The position numbers and the translations under genes were made by a program. DNA of 48,704 bases from Labilithrix sp. GTDB taxonomy: Bacteria > Myxococcota_A > Polyangia > Polyangiales > Polyangiaceae. Positions 24,599-32,588 of the stretch are shown in pieces. The notes below the pieces were generated by a model, which ran no database searches, was not told the DNA's origin, and was given only the letters and a program-made list of their open reading frames with translations. The stretch covers positions 1 to 48,704 of the forward strand of contig JAHBWA010000061.1 of NCBI GenBank assembly GCA_019637195.1. The letters are read 5' to 3'. Position 1 is the first letter of the stretch, and the number at the start of each line of letters is the position of its first letter.

Positions 24599-26050
24599 AT
24601 GGCGGGCGAGGCGACCATGACGGCCCCGCCGCGGCGCGTCCTCCCGCTCTTGCTCGTCGGCTATGCGGCGTTCTACCTGTGCCGCGCGAACGTCGAGCCG
24701 GCGCTCAACCTGCTCGCGATCGACCACGGGTACGACAACGAAGAGCTCGGCGTCGTCATGGCGATCGCGCTCGGCGCCTACGCCGTGGGCAAGCTCGTCC
24801 TCGGTCCGCTCGCCGACCTATGGGGCGGCAAGCGGATCATGGTCGCCGCGCTGGTCGCGTCGGCGCTCGTCTCGCTCGCGATCGCAGCGTCCGATGCGCC
24901 CCGCCGCTTCGGCGCCGGCGCGGGTCTCGTCGTGGTCGGCGCGCTCGTCGTCGCGAATCGCTTCGTCCAGGCGGGCGGCTGGGGCGGCCTCGTCCACGTG
25001 GTCGGCGTCACGTACGGGCCCTCGCGACGCGGCACCATCATGGGCATCCTGTCGACGAGCTACGACGTCGGCAACGTCCTCGCGCTCGTCCTGTCCGCCG
25101 CGCTCGTCGAGGCGGGGGCCGGCTGGCGCGCGCTCTTCGTGGTCAACCCGCTCATCGTCCTCGCGGTCGCGCTCGTCGTTCACCTCGCGCTGCCGGTGCC
25201 CCGATCCCGCGCGACCGCCGCGGCGCGAGCGGCGAGGACCGACGAGGCCACCGACACGACGGGCGAGGCCGGCGAAGCCCACGCGCGCCCCGCGGCGACG
25301 TCCGACTCGGCGAGCCCCGCCGGCGACGCCGGCTCCGTCCCGGCCAGCGCCGGACCCGACGCGCGCCTCGCCGACATCGCGCTCCGGCTCGCGGGGCAGC
25401 CGGCGTTCTGGTTCGCGGCCGGCCTCTCCTTCCTCCTCACGTTCGTCCGCGCCGGCTTCATGACCTGGACCCCGCGGTTCCTCTACGAGGTGAGCGTCGC
25501 CGCGAACGCGCCCTCCGCGACCTCGAGCTCGATCGCCAAGAGCGCGTTCTTCGGCGTCGCCGGGATCATCGGCTCCGTCGTGACCGGTCGCATCTCGGAC
25601 CGCCTCGGCCCCGGCCGGCGCGCCCCGGTGATGACGGCGTCGCTCGCCCTGCTCGCCGGCTGCACGCTCGCGCTCGCGCACGCAGGCGTGACGTCCCCGG
25701 TCGTCGCCACGGCGGGCGTGGCGGCGTGCGGGCTCTTCCTCCTCGGTCCGTACTCGCTGCTGGCGGGCGCCGTGTCGCTCGACGTCGCCAGCCCCCCCCG
25801 CGCGGGGGCCCCTCCGCCCGAGGCGAAGCCCGACGCGCGCGGGGCGGCGACCGCCGCGGGCTTCATCGACGCCGTCGGCTACGTCGGTGCGAGCCTCGCC
25901 GCGCTCGTGCTCGGCAGCGTCTCGAAGCGGGCCGGCTGGACGGCCGCGTTCGACGTCGTCGCCGTCGTCGCCGGCCTGGCCTTGCTCCTGGCCTGGACCT
26001 GGAGCCGGCGGCCCGCGACCTCCGAGCGGGGGTCCGCGACGTCGACATAG
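24599..26050 (+). CDS. MFS transporter, organophosphate:phosphate antiporter-like
   Basis: 483 residues with about twelve hydrophobic helices in two halves joined by an Ala/Thr-rich loop (~residues 200-255). The first half reads RRVLPLLLVGYAAFYLCRAN, AYAVGKLVLGPLADLWGGKR, and RFVQAGGWGGLVHVVGV then GTIMGILSTSYDVGN. The FYLCRAN opening, the KxxxGPLAD loop and the QxxGWGG segment are typical of the GlpT/UhpT/PgtP family, which exchanges sugar or glycerol phosphates for phosphate across the inner membrane. The substrate is unknown. The gene precedes sdhB by 51 nt and probably shares its transcript. Confidence 0.85.
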   Translation: MAGEATMTAPPRRVLPLLLVGYAAFYLCRANVEPALNLLAIDHGYDNEELGVVMAIALGAYAVGKLVLGPLADLWGGKRIMVAALVASALVSLAIAASDAPRRFGAGAGLVVVGALVVANRFVQAGGWGGLVHVVGVTYGPSRRGTIMGILSTSYDVGNVLALVLSAALVEAGAGWRALFVVNPLIVLAVALVVHLALPVPRSRATAAARAARTDEATDTTGEAGEAHARPAATSDSASPAGDAGSVPASAGPDARLADIALRLAGQPAFWFAAGLSFLLTFVRAGFMTWTPRFLYEVSVAANAPSATSSSIAKSAFFGVAGIIGSVVTGRISDRLGPGRRAPVMTASLALLAGCTLALAHAGVTSPVVATAGVAACGLFLLGPYSLLAGAVSLDVASPPRAGAPPPEAKPDARGAATAAGFIDAVGYVGASLAALVLGSVSKRAGWTAAFDVVAVVAGLALLLAWTWSRRPATSERGSATST

Positions 26051-26101
26051 CACGAAGCATCTTGGGAGCTTGTCGAAGTCTTCGCCTTTCACCACAATGC
26101 G

Positions 26102-26878
26102 ATGAGCCCCATGCCCGAGCCGCGCACCGTAAAGCTGAAGATCCTGCGCCAGGACGGCCCGACCGAGTCGAGCAGCCGTCGCTGGGAAGAGTTCGACGTC
26201 CAGTGGCACCCGCAGATGAACGTCATCAGCGCGCTCATGGAGATCCAGAAGTCTCCGGTGACCGCGGACGGCAAGACGGTCGCGCCGGTCGTGTGGGACT
26301 CGTGCTGCCTCGAAGAGGTCTGCGGAGCCTGCACGATGATCGTCAACGGCAAGGTCCGTCAGGCGTGCTCGGCCCTGGTCGACAAGGTGAGCCCGGACGG
26401 CGAGCCGATCACGATCGCCCCGATGACGAAGTTCCCGCTCATCCGGGACCTCATCGTCGACCGCTCGCGCATGTTCGAGGACCTCAAGAAGGTGAAGGCC
26501 TGGGTCCAGCTCGACGGCTCGCACGAGCTCGGTCCGGGCCCGCGGCAAGCCCCCTCGAACCAGGAAGAGGCCTACCCGCTGTCGCGCTGCATGACGTGCG
26601 GCTGCTGCATGGAGGCGTGCCCGCAGATCAACAGCGGCTCGGACTTCATCGGCCCGGCGGCGATCAGCCAGGTCCGGCTCTTCAACCTCCACCCGAGCGG
26701 CAAGATGCACAAGGCCGAGCGCCTCGAGGCGCTCATGCAGCCGGGCGGAATCGACGGTTGTGGAAAGGCGCAGAACTGCGTCGAGGTGTGTCCCAAGGAG
26801 ATCCCGCTGGTCGACTCGATCGCGGACGTCTCGCGCCAGACGACGAAGCACATGCTCTTCGGCTGGCTCCTGAAGTAG
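26102..26878 (+). CDS. sdhB: Succinate dehydrogenase iron-sulfur subunit
   Basis: 258 residues. It carries electrons from the flavin to the quinone site. The 2Fe-2S ligands are in SCCLEEVCGACTMIVNG together with VRQACS. The two cubane cluster motifs are RCMTCGCCMEACPQ and CGKAQNCVEVCPKEIP, in the family's usual order. ATG 26102 or the ATG three codons later could be used; neither has an obvious ribosome site. The gene is separated from sdhCA by a lipoprotein gene and an MFS gene, an arrangement that differs from the usual contiguous sdhCAB. Confidence 0.95.
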   Translation: MSPMPEPRTVKLKILRQDGPTESSSRRWEEFDVQWHPQMNVISALMEIQKSPVTADGKTVAPVVWDSCCLEEVCGACTMIVNGKVRQACSALVDKVSPDGEPITIAPMTKFPLIRDLIVDRSRMFEDLKKVKAWVQLDGSHELGPGPRQAPSNQEEAYPLSRCMTCGCCMEACPQINSGSDFIGPAAISQVRLFNLHPSGKMHKAERLEALMQPGGIDGCGKAQNCVEVCPKEIPLVDSIADVSRQTTKHMLFGWLLK

Positions 26879-26958
26879 CCACTCCCGGAGTCACCGGCGC
26901 CCGAAGCGGTTGGCTCCGAAGTGGCGGCTCCGCCGCGGGGCGCTGATAAGCTCGAGAG

Positions 26959-27510
26959 ATGCGGGGCACCGGGCATCTCCGAGGGTCGGCGGTGGCGTTG
27001 ACGATCGCGCTGCTCTCGTGCGGCGACGATCCGGACTCGCTCGACGGCGGCGGCGCGCGAGGGCGCCGGAGCGGGGGCGGCTCGTCGAGCTCGTCCTCCT
27101 CGGGCTCGAGCGGCGCGGGCACGAGCGGCGACGTCGTCACCGGCACCGGCGCGAGCCCGAACGAGCTGTGCTGGAGCACGATCAACGAGCACCGAAAGCG
27201 CGACGGCCTTCCCCCGTACGAGCGCTGGACCGAGGCCGAGGCGTGCTCGGACGGCGAGGCCCGGAGCGACGCCGAGACCAACCGCCCGCACGGCGCCTTC
27301 CCGCGCTGCGGGGAGCTCGCGCAGAACGAGTGTCCCGGCACCCCGGGGCCGCCGGAGGAGGGCATCCCGGCCTGCCTCGCGATGATGTGGGCCGAGGGAC
27401 CGGGCGGCGGCCACCACGACAACATGGCGAGCACGCAGTACACGAAGGCGGCGTGCGGCGTGTTCGTCACCGCGCGCGGCGCGATCTGGAGCGTGCAGAA
27501 CTTCCGCTGA
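26959..27510 (+). CDS. CAP/SCP-domain lipoprotein
   Basis: 183 residues. The signal peptide (SAVALTIALL) ends in a cysteine (LLSCGDD). A Gly/Ser-rich spacer (SSSSSSSGSSGAG) precedes a compact CAP domain (cysteine-rich secretory protein/PR-1 family) with NEHRKRDGLPPYERW, SDGEARSDAETNRPHGAF, GGGHHDNMASTQYTKAACG and IWSVQNFR. Bacterial CAP proteins are extracellular; most have no known activity. The cysteines could form disulfides. GAGAG directly precedes the ATG. The next gene starts 16 nt after the stop, so the two form an operon. Confidence 0.85.
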   Translation: MRGTGHLRGSAVALTIALLSCGDDPDSLDGGGARGRRSGGGSSSSSSSGSSGAGTSGDVVTGTGASPNELCWSTINEHRKRDGLPPYERWTEAEACSDGEARSDAETNRPHGAFPRCGELAQNECPGTPGPPEEGIPACLAMMWAEGPGGGHHDNMASTQYTKAACGVFVTARGAIWSVQNFR

Positions 27511-27526
27511 TGGTATCGTCGGCTCG

Positions 27527-28264
27527 ATGAGGAGAGCGGGCCGGAGACCAGCGCCTCGCACGCCACGCTCCGCCGTGCTGGCCACGAGCGTCGCGTTCGT
27601 CCTCTCGTCGTCGCTCGCCCTCGCCGACCAAGCGCCGCCCGCGCCCGAGGCGCCCGTCACCGCCCAGGTGGACCTCACGCGCGACACGCAGCCCGCGGTG
27701 GCCGAGGAGCCCGGCGCCGCCGACGCACCCCCGCCCGCGCCCTACGAGAAGTCGCTCGTCCTCGACGCCACCGTCGGCGCGATCGGCTTCCTCGGCGAGT
27801 TCGGCAAGATCTCACCGCCCGGCCCGTGGATGCACCTGCAGCTCGGCTACGAGCTGCTCAAGTGGCTGATGCTCTTCGGCGAAGGCGAGCTCGCGTTCAC
27901 CGACACCTCGAACAGGCAAGCGCCCCCGAACACGCGCGCGTTTCCGATGTTCGGCTTCGGCGGCGGCGCCCGGTTCACGCTCCGCTTCACCGAGCGCTTC
28001 GGCGCCTACGTCCAGGGCAGCGTCGGGATGATGAAGGCCGACATCGCCACGAACGCGCTCGGGATCCTCGGCTTCCGCGAGGCCGAGTCGCTCGGCGTCT
28101 ACGCCGGCGGCCGCCTCGGCGTCGAGTGGTACCAGATCAACCGACACTTCGCGCTCGGCCTCAACGCGGGAATCCGGACCGCGCAGGGCTTCGCCAAGCT
28201 CGGCGCCGGGACCGATTCGCCGCTGGCGCTCGATGGCGGCGCGTCGCTGCGGTACGCGTTCTGA
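27527..28264 (+). CDS. Outer-membrane beta-barrel protein
   Basis: 245 residues. A twin-basic start and a hydrophobic signal (VLATSVAFVLSSSLALA) end at a likely cleavage after ALA-D. A Pro/Ala spacer precedes an amphipathic beta-rich domain (SLVLDATVGAIGFLGEFG, WMHLQLGYELLKWLMLFGEG, FGFGGGARFTLRFTERFGAY, AYVQGSVGMM, LALDGGASLRYAF). The C-terminal phenylalanine is the usual outer-membrane barrel insertion signal. Its size suggests an eight-strand barrel. Similar myxobacterial barrels include gliding-motility-associated proteins, but I cannot place it there. It starts 16 nt after the CAP lipoprotein gene. Confidence 0.78.
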   Translation: MRRAGRRPAPRTPRSAVLATSVAFVLSSSLALADQAPPAPEAPVTAQVDLTRDTQPAVAEEPGAADAPPPAPYEKSLVLDATVGAIGFLGEFGKISPPGPWMHLQLGYELLKWLMLFGEGELAFTDTSNRQAPPNTRAFPMFGFGGGARFTLRFTERFGAYVQGSVGMMKADIATNALGILGFREAESLGVYAGGRLGVEWYQINRHFALGLNAGIRTAQGFAKLGAGTDSPLALDGGASLRYAF

Positions 28265-28405
28265 CCGGCTGGACGGCGCGCTGACCACGCGAGGAAAGCT
28301 GGCCTCGCGCGCGCTCGAAGCGCACAATCATCGTCGCAGGTACGCGTGGCGCGCGCGTGTGGCTCGGACGGGGAACCCGAGCCCGAACCGCTCCGGAGGA
28401 CGAAC

Positions 28406-29083
28406 ATGCGACGGATCGCTTTCCTCGTGGTGGCAAGTGGGCTCGTAGGGTGGGGGCTCGCCGGCGCGCTCGGCGGATGCGGCGGAGACGACGGCGTCGC
28501 CGTCCCCGACTCGACAGACGGCGCGAGCGCGGAGGACGACGGCTCGAGCGGTTCGAGCGGGACGAGCGGGACGAGCGGGACGAGCGGGACGCCGGGCACC
28601 GATAGCGGGCAGCCGACCGACGCGGGCGACGGCGGGAGCTCGAGCGGCGAGGGCGTCTCCAACCCGAACAAGATCACCTGCGGCGCCGTCGAGTGCGACG
28701 CGGGCGGGTTCGCGATCAACAGCCCGAACCGATGCTGCGTGCGCGACGCCGGGACGGCCCCGGCGTGCTCGACGGCCCCGGCGTGCGCCAACACCGATCT
28801 CGAGCTCGCGTGCGACGAGCCCGCCGACTGCCCGAGCTTCGGCCCCGGCGCCGGGTTTCGCCAGCGCTGCTGCCTCCGCCTCGGAGGCGGCGGAGGAGGC
28901 GGCGGCGGAGGAGGAGGACGCCGCTCCGAGTGCAGCGCCCAGTGCGGGCAGAACGGCGGCACGCAGCTCTGCAAGACGAACGCGGACTGCGGGGACGGCG
29001 GCGCGGGCCAGCCGACGTGCAACATGAAGAAGTGCGGCGACTACAACGTCCGCGTCTGCGGGAGCCCGGCGGGCTGCGAGTAG
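28406..29083 (+). CDS. Cys-rich lipoprotein with Gly/Ser linkers
   Basis: ATG at 28406, with GGAGGA 5 nt upstream, gives 225 residues. The signal peptide ends in lipobox LGGC. A Ser/Gly/Thr stretch with repeated SGT (9-bp DNA repeat) follows. About 16 cysteines come in pairs (SPNRCCVRDAG, FRQRCCLRLGG, ECSAQCGQNGG, KTNADCGDGG), interrupted by a run of twelve glycines. The pattern is that of disulfide-stabilised surface lipoproteins common in this bacterial group. There is no enzymatic motif and the function is unknown. Confidence 0.75.
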   Translation: MRRIAFLVVASGLVGWGLAGALGGCGGDDGVAVPDSTDGASAEDDGSSGSSGTSGTSGTSGTPGTDSGQPTDAGDGGSSSGEGVSNPNKITCGAVECDAGGFAINSPNRCCVRDAGTAPACSTAPACANTDLELACDEPADCPSFGPGAGFRQRCCLRLGGGGGGGGGGGGRRSECSAQCGQNGGTQLCKTNADCGDGGAGQPTCNMKKCGDYNVRVCGSPAGCE

Positions 29084-29090
29084 CCACGCG

Positions 29091-29127
29091 GCGCGGCGAC
29101 GCGGCGACCACGCCGCGCGCGCCGCGC
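29091..29127. terminator. Bidirectional GC-rich hairpin between convergent genes
   Basis: CGCGGCG and CGCCGCG (29100-29106, 29111-29117) close on an ACCA tetraloop. Outer arms GCGCGGCG and CGCCGCGC (29091-29098, 29120-29127) extend the stem. It begins 7 nt after the stop of the plus-strand gene and lies downstream of the minus-strand GH35 gene. A further 16-bp palindrome ACGTGCGTGCGCACGT is at 29140-29155, and CACGTCGTGGCGC is repeated at 29151-29163 and 29177-29189. Confidence 0.5.
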
Positions 29128-29195
29128 GCTCGCTCCTCCACGTGCGTGCGCACGTCGTGGCGCGGACGGCGACCGCCACGTCGTGGCGCAGGCGG

Positions 29196-31379
29196 TCAGA
29201 CCTCGATCGCGAACATCCGCGCCGTGCGCGCGGGCACCTCGACGACGAAGCCGCCGGCGGAGCGCTCGATGCGGACCGGCTCCCGCGTGTGCGGGAGTAA
29301 GTCCACGAGCGCGCGCGCGCGCGGCCCGAGGCCCACCGTCGCGAGCACGGCCTCCGGCTCGGGGTTCATCACGAACGCGACGCGCGGCGTGCCGTCCTCG
29401 TCGTCGTGGACCGTGACGTGGACCGTCGGCGGATCGCACGGGAACGTCGGCAGATCGAGCCGCTCGACGAGCCGGGCGACCAGCGCGTCGGCGCGCGCGG
29501 GATCGTCGAGCGGCTCGACCTCCAGCCCGCTCACGTCGTGCGGGCGGTCGAGCAAACGCATCGAGCCGTCGCGCTCGGGGGCGCTCGGCCCGATGGTCAC
29601 CGCGACCCCTCGCGCCTGAGCGTCGCGGAGCGTGTCGAGGACGTCGCGCTTGAGGCCGCCGGCGGTCGTGCAGACGATCCACGACGCCCCCTCGATCGAC
29701 TCCGCGAGGACCTCGCCGCCCGCGTAGGCGAACGGCACGCCACGCGCGAGGAGCGCCCGTTCGAACGCGCGCACGTACGACTCGCCGGCGATCGGCGCGG
29801 CGGGCGCGTAGCCCTGCGCGTCCTCGGCTGCGCCGCCGGCCTCGCCTGCGGCACCGCCTGCGCCCGAGGCGCTGCGCGTGAGCCCCAGATCGTCCTCGAG
29901 GCAGCTCTCGAGCGGACCGCCGCCCGTGATGTTGAAGAAGGCCGGGGTCACCGGACCGAACGCGTGCGTCGCGCGCGAAAGCCGGCGAAGCGCGCGTGGC
30001 ACGACGAGGCGAACGGGCACGCGGCGCCGGAGCGCGTTCAGCTTCACGCGGTCGAGCGCCTCGATGAGCGCGTGGTATTCGTCGGCGAGGCGACGCGGGA
30101 GGCCGTGCTCGTCGATCGGCGCGCCGACCCAGCGATCGCGGTCGACGGCCATGTACAGGTTGAAGCCGCGCAGGCCGTACGCGAGCGCCGCGACGAGCGT
30201 GTAGAGCGAGTCCTTGTCGTCGAGCGGCGCGAAGAACGGCGGGAAGCCCGCGCCGACCTCGGCGCCGTACGCCGGGACGCGCACGCCCTCGCAGCGCACC
30301 GCGAGCTCGCCGGTGCGCCGGAGGATCGCCATGTGGTGTTTCGGATTGGCGGGGTGGTAGTAGTCGAGCCCGACGAGATCGACGACCCGCGCGATCCGCC
30401 CGGGGTTCAGCGCCGTCGCGGCCTCGCCGAGCGGCAGGTTGTGCATCGTCGGCACCGACGCGCAGCCGGCGTTCTCGAGCGCCTTCGCGAAGCGACCCAT
30501 CGCCTCGGTGAGCAGGTGCTCGTGGAACTCCATCCAGTCCATGTGGCGCGGGAGCTCCTCGGCGGTCTTCGCGTCGAAGCGCTGCGGCGGCGCGGCGATC
30601 GCGAACGTCACGTTCGCCTCGTTCCACGCGTCGCGGAGCGCCTTGGCGCTCGAGTACTTCTCGCGGAGGAACGAGCGGAAGAGCCGGACGGCGTCCGGGT
30701 GGTAGTCCTGATCGTACGGGCCGTCGCGGAAGTAGAGCGCGCCCTCGTTGTCGATCTGCCACATCACGATCGGGCCGCGCGGGTGCTGGAGCGGCGCGAG
30801 CACGCGGCCGACCGCCTCGAACCAGAGCGCGGTCTCGTCGTGGAAGGCGTCGCTGGCGTAGCTCGGGACGGGGAACGCCGTCGGGACGATGGGCAGGATG
30901 ACGGGGTTGTCGCGCGGCGTCCGCGCCTGGCAGTCGGGGTCCCAGACGACGCGCTCGGGCAGCCCGAAGTACGTGAGCTCGGCGTTGATGTGCGGCCCCG
31001 GCCGCGCGACGACGTAGAGGCCGCGCTCCGCGCAGAGCCGGAGGAAGCGCGCGACGTCGAGCCGGGCGAAGCTCTCGCCGAAGTCGAACGTCCCCTGAGC
31101 GACCTCGTGGACGCCCCACGGGATGTACGTGTCGACGACGCGCAGCCCCATCGCCTTCATCGCGTCGAGGCAAGGCCCCCAGTGCTCGGGCGCGTGCCGC
31201 CAGTAGTGCATCGCGCCGGCCCAGAGCGGCAGGAGCTCGCCCGCTCCCCTGCCGTCCGGGTCGAGCAAGAGGAGCCCGTGCGGGTGGACCTCGACGGTGC
31301 GCGGCGGCGGGGCGCCCTCGCCGCGCGCCCGGTCGTGCGCGCGCTCGCCGGGCGTCGGATGCCGGGGCGCGCGTGTCAT
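29196..31379 (-). CDS. GH35-type beta-galactosidase, cytoplasmic
   Basis: 727 residues without a signal peptide. The N-terminal barrel has the GH35 pattern GAMHYWRHAPEHWGPCLDAM, LRVVDTYIPWGVHE and LYVVARPGPHINAEL. The acid/base glutamate is in MWQIDNEG (E212). The nucleophile is probably the glutamate of AYGAEVGAGF. The C-terminal part contains an Ala/Gly linker near residue 515, then a glutamine-amidotransferase-like segment and a beta domain, as in larger bacterial beta-galactosidases. Cleavage of terminal beta-linked galactose is expected. Its ATG overlaps the stop of the kinase gene upstream (ATGA), so translation is coupled and sugar release and phosphorylation may be linked. Confidence 0.85.
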   Translation of the reverse strand: MTRAPRHPTPGERAHDRARGEGAPPPRTVEVHPHGLLLLDPDGRGAGELLPLWAGAMHYWRHAPEHWGPCLDAMKAMGLRVVDTYIPWGVHEVAQGTFDFGESFARLDVARFLRLCAERGLYVVARPGPHINAELTYFGLPERVVWDPDCQARTPRDNPVILPIVPTAFPVPSYASDAFHDETALWFEAVGRVLAPLQHPRGPIVMWQIDNEGALYFRDGPYDQDYHPDAVRLFRSFLREKYSSAKALRDAWNEANVTFAIAAPPQRFDAKTAEELPRHMDWMEFHEHLLTEAMGRFAKALENAGCASVPTMHNLPLGEAATALNPGRIARVVDLVGLDYYHPANPKHHMAILRRTGELAVRCEGVRVPAYGAEVGAGFPPFFAPLDDKDSLYTLVAALAYGLRGFNLYMAVDRDRWVGAPIDEHGLPRRLADEYHALIEALDRVKLNALRRRVPVRLVVPRALRRLSRATHAFGPVTPAFFNITGGGPLESCLEDDLGLTRSASGAGGAAGEAGGAAEDAQGYAPAAPIAGESYVRAFERALLARGVPFAYAGGEVLAESIEGASWIVCTTAGGLKRDVLDTLRDAQARGVAVTIGPSAPERDGSMRLLDRPHDVSGLEVEPLDDPARADALVARLVERLDLPTFPCDPPTVHVTVHDDEDGTPRVAFVMNPEPEAVLATVGLGPRARALVDLLPHTREPVRIERSAGGFVVEVPARTARMFAIEV

Positions 31380-32470
31380 CCGGGGATCTCGTCGGGCAGC
31401 GTCCGCTTCAGGATCTCGCGGAGCTCGGCCATGTCGGGGTCGTGCGGGGCGAGCCGCTCCAGCGCGCCGGCGACCTTCGCGATCGTCGGCGTGACGAACT
31501 TGAGGAACGACGGGTTGCCCTTCTGCCGGTCGATGAAGACGAAGCGCCCCGCGTCCTTCAGCTTGCGCTGGACGGTCACGAGATCGAACTCGCTCTGCAG
31601 GCGGCCGCGGCTCTCCTTGCTGAAGCCGCGCGAGAGCGCGGCGGCGTCGGCGTACTCGGCGAGGCGCGCCTCGACGAACGCGCGATCGAACGACTGGTAG
31701 CTGTCGTTGAGGAGCGCCACAAGGTCGTAGACGCGCGGCCCGAGGAGCGCGTCCTGGAAGTCGATCCAGACGAGGCGCGGGCCGTCGCCGTCGGGCACGA
31801 CCATGATGTTCCGGGACTGGTAGTCGCGGTGGACGAATCCGCTCGGGAGCTCGGCGACGCGCCGCGCGAGGCGGTCAGCGATGCGGCTCCACGCGGCGAG
31901 GTCGGCCGCCGCGAGCGGCTTGTCGCGCGCGTCGAGGCCCCACTCTTTGAAGTGCTCGATCTCCCAGCGCAGGAGATCGAAGTCGAACGTGCGGCTCGCG
32001 ACGACGCACCCCTCGGGCAGCGACGCGAGCTCGTTCTGCGCGCGCGCGAGATCGCACACCGCCTTGCGGTAGAGCCCCTCGCGATCGCCCGGGTTCTTGA
32101 GGAGCCAGTTGGCGAGGGTCTCGTCGCCGAGGTCCTCGATCACGAGCCAGCCGTGCGCGGTGTCCTCGGCGAGGACGTCCGGGACGTCGACGCCGTGCTC
32201 GGCCAGGAGATCGCGCACCTCGAGGAACGGCCAGCGCGCGCCGTCGTGCGCCTTCTGCACCTCCTCCGGGCGTCCGCCCTCCGGGACGAACATCGCCACG
32301 GCGGTCTTGCCGCCGTTCAGCGTCAGGCGGAAGTAGCGGCGCGTGGACGCGCCGCCGGGCATGGCCGCGAGCGTGAGGTCGGCGCCGAAGGACCGCCGGA
32401 CGAGGTCGGCGAGCTTGTCCTCGGAGGCCTCGGCGGACGGCTGATGGAGGGAAGGTGAAACGACGGACAC
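31376..32470 (-). CDS. Sugar/aminoglycoside phosphotransferase-family kinase, AmgK-like
   Basis: A GTG start gives 364 residues. The APH/choline-kinase fold is shown by PGGASTRRYFRLTL (nucleotide loop), GWLVIEDLGDETLANWL, catalytic FVHRDYQSRNIMV (D216, N221) and the metal aspartate in WIDFQDALLGPRVYDLVALL. AmgK-type enzymes phosphorylate N-acetylmuramate or N-acetylglucosamine at C1 for peptidoglycan recycling, and this overall layout is closest to them. The substrate is inferred. The presence of the beta-galactosidase in the same unit suggests a hexose may be the substrate instead. The start is uncertain; the conserved domain begins near residue 20. Confidence 0.82.
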   Translation of the reverse strand: MSVVSPSLHQPSAEASEDKLADLVRRSFGADLTLAAMPGGASTRRYFRLTLNGGKTAVAMFVPEGGRPEEVQKAHDGARWPFLEVRDLLAEHGVDVPDVLAEDTAHGWLVIEDLGDETLANWLLKNPGDREGLYRKAVCDLARAQNELASLPEGCVVASRTFDFDLLRWEIEHFKEWGLDARDKPLAAADLAAWSRIADRLARRVAELPSGFVHRDYQSRNIMVVPDGDGPRLVWIDFQDALLGPRVYDLVALLNDSYQSFDRAFVEARLAEYADAAALSRGFSKESRGRLQSEFDLVTVQRKLKDAGRFVFIDRQKGNPSFLKFVTPTIAKVAGALERLAPHDPDMAELREILKRTLPDEIPG

Positions 32471-32588
32471 GGCCGTTTTCCATTATCCTTTCTGGCTGAA
32501 CGACGCCACACTTGCCCGGCGCTCGAGGCCCCGCCGAGCGGCCCCCGTCCCCGTTTTCAGGGGTCGAGGCCCGTGCGATGCTGGCGGC

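Noticed and set aside
26070..26098. TTGTCG-17-CACAAT as a promoter for sdhB
   Set aside because: The predicted start of transcription would fall at or after the first ATG, and both boxes are weak; only a leaderless start at the second ATG would fit.
23284..26946. 1220-codon plus-strand open frame across the lipoprotein, MFS and sdhB genes
   Set aside because: Shadow frame over three well-identified genes; translation is Arg-rich and shows no motif.
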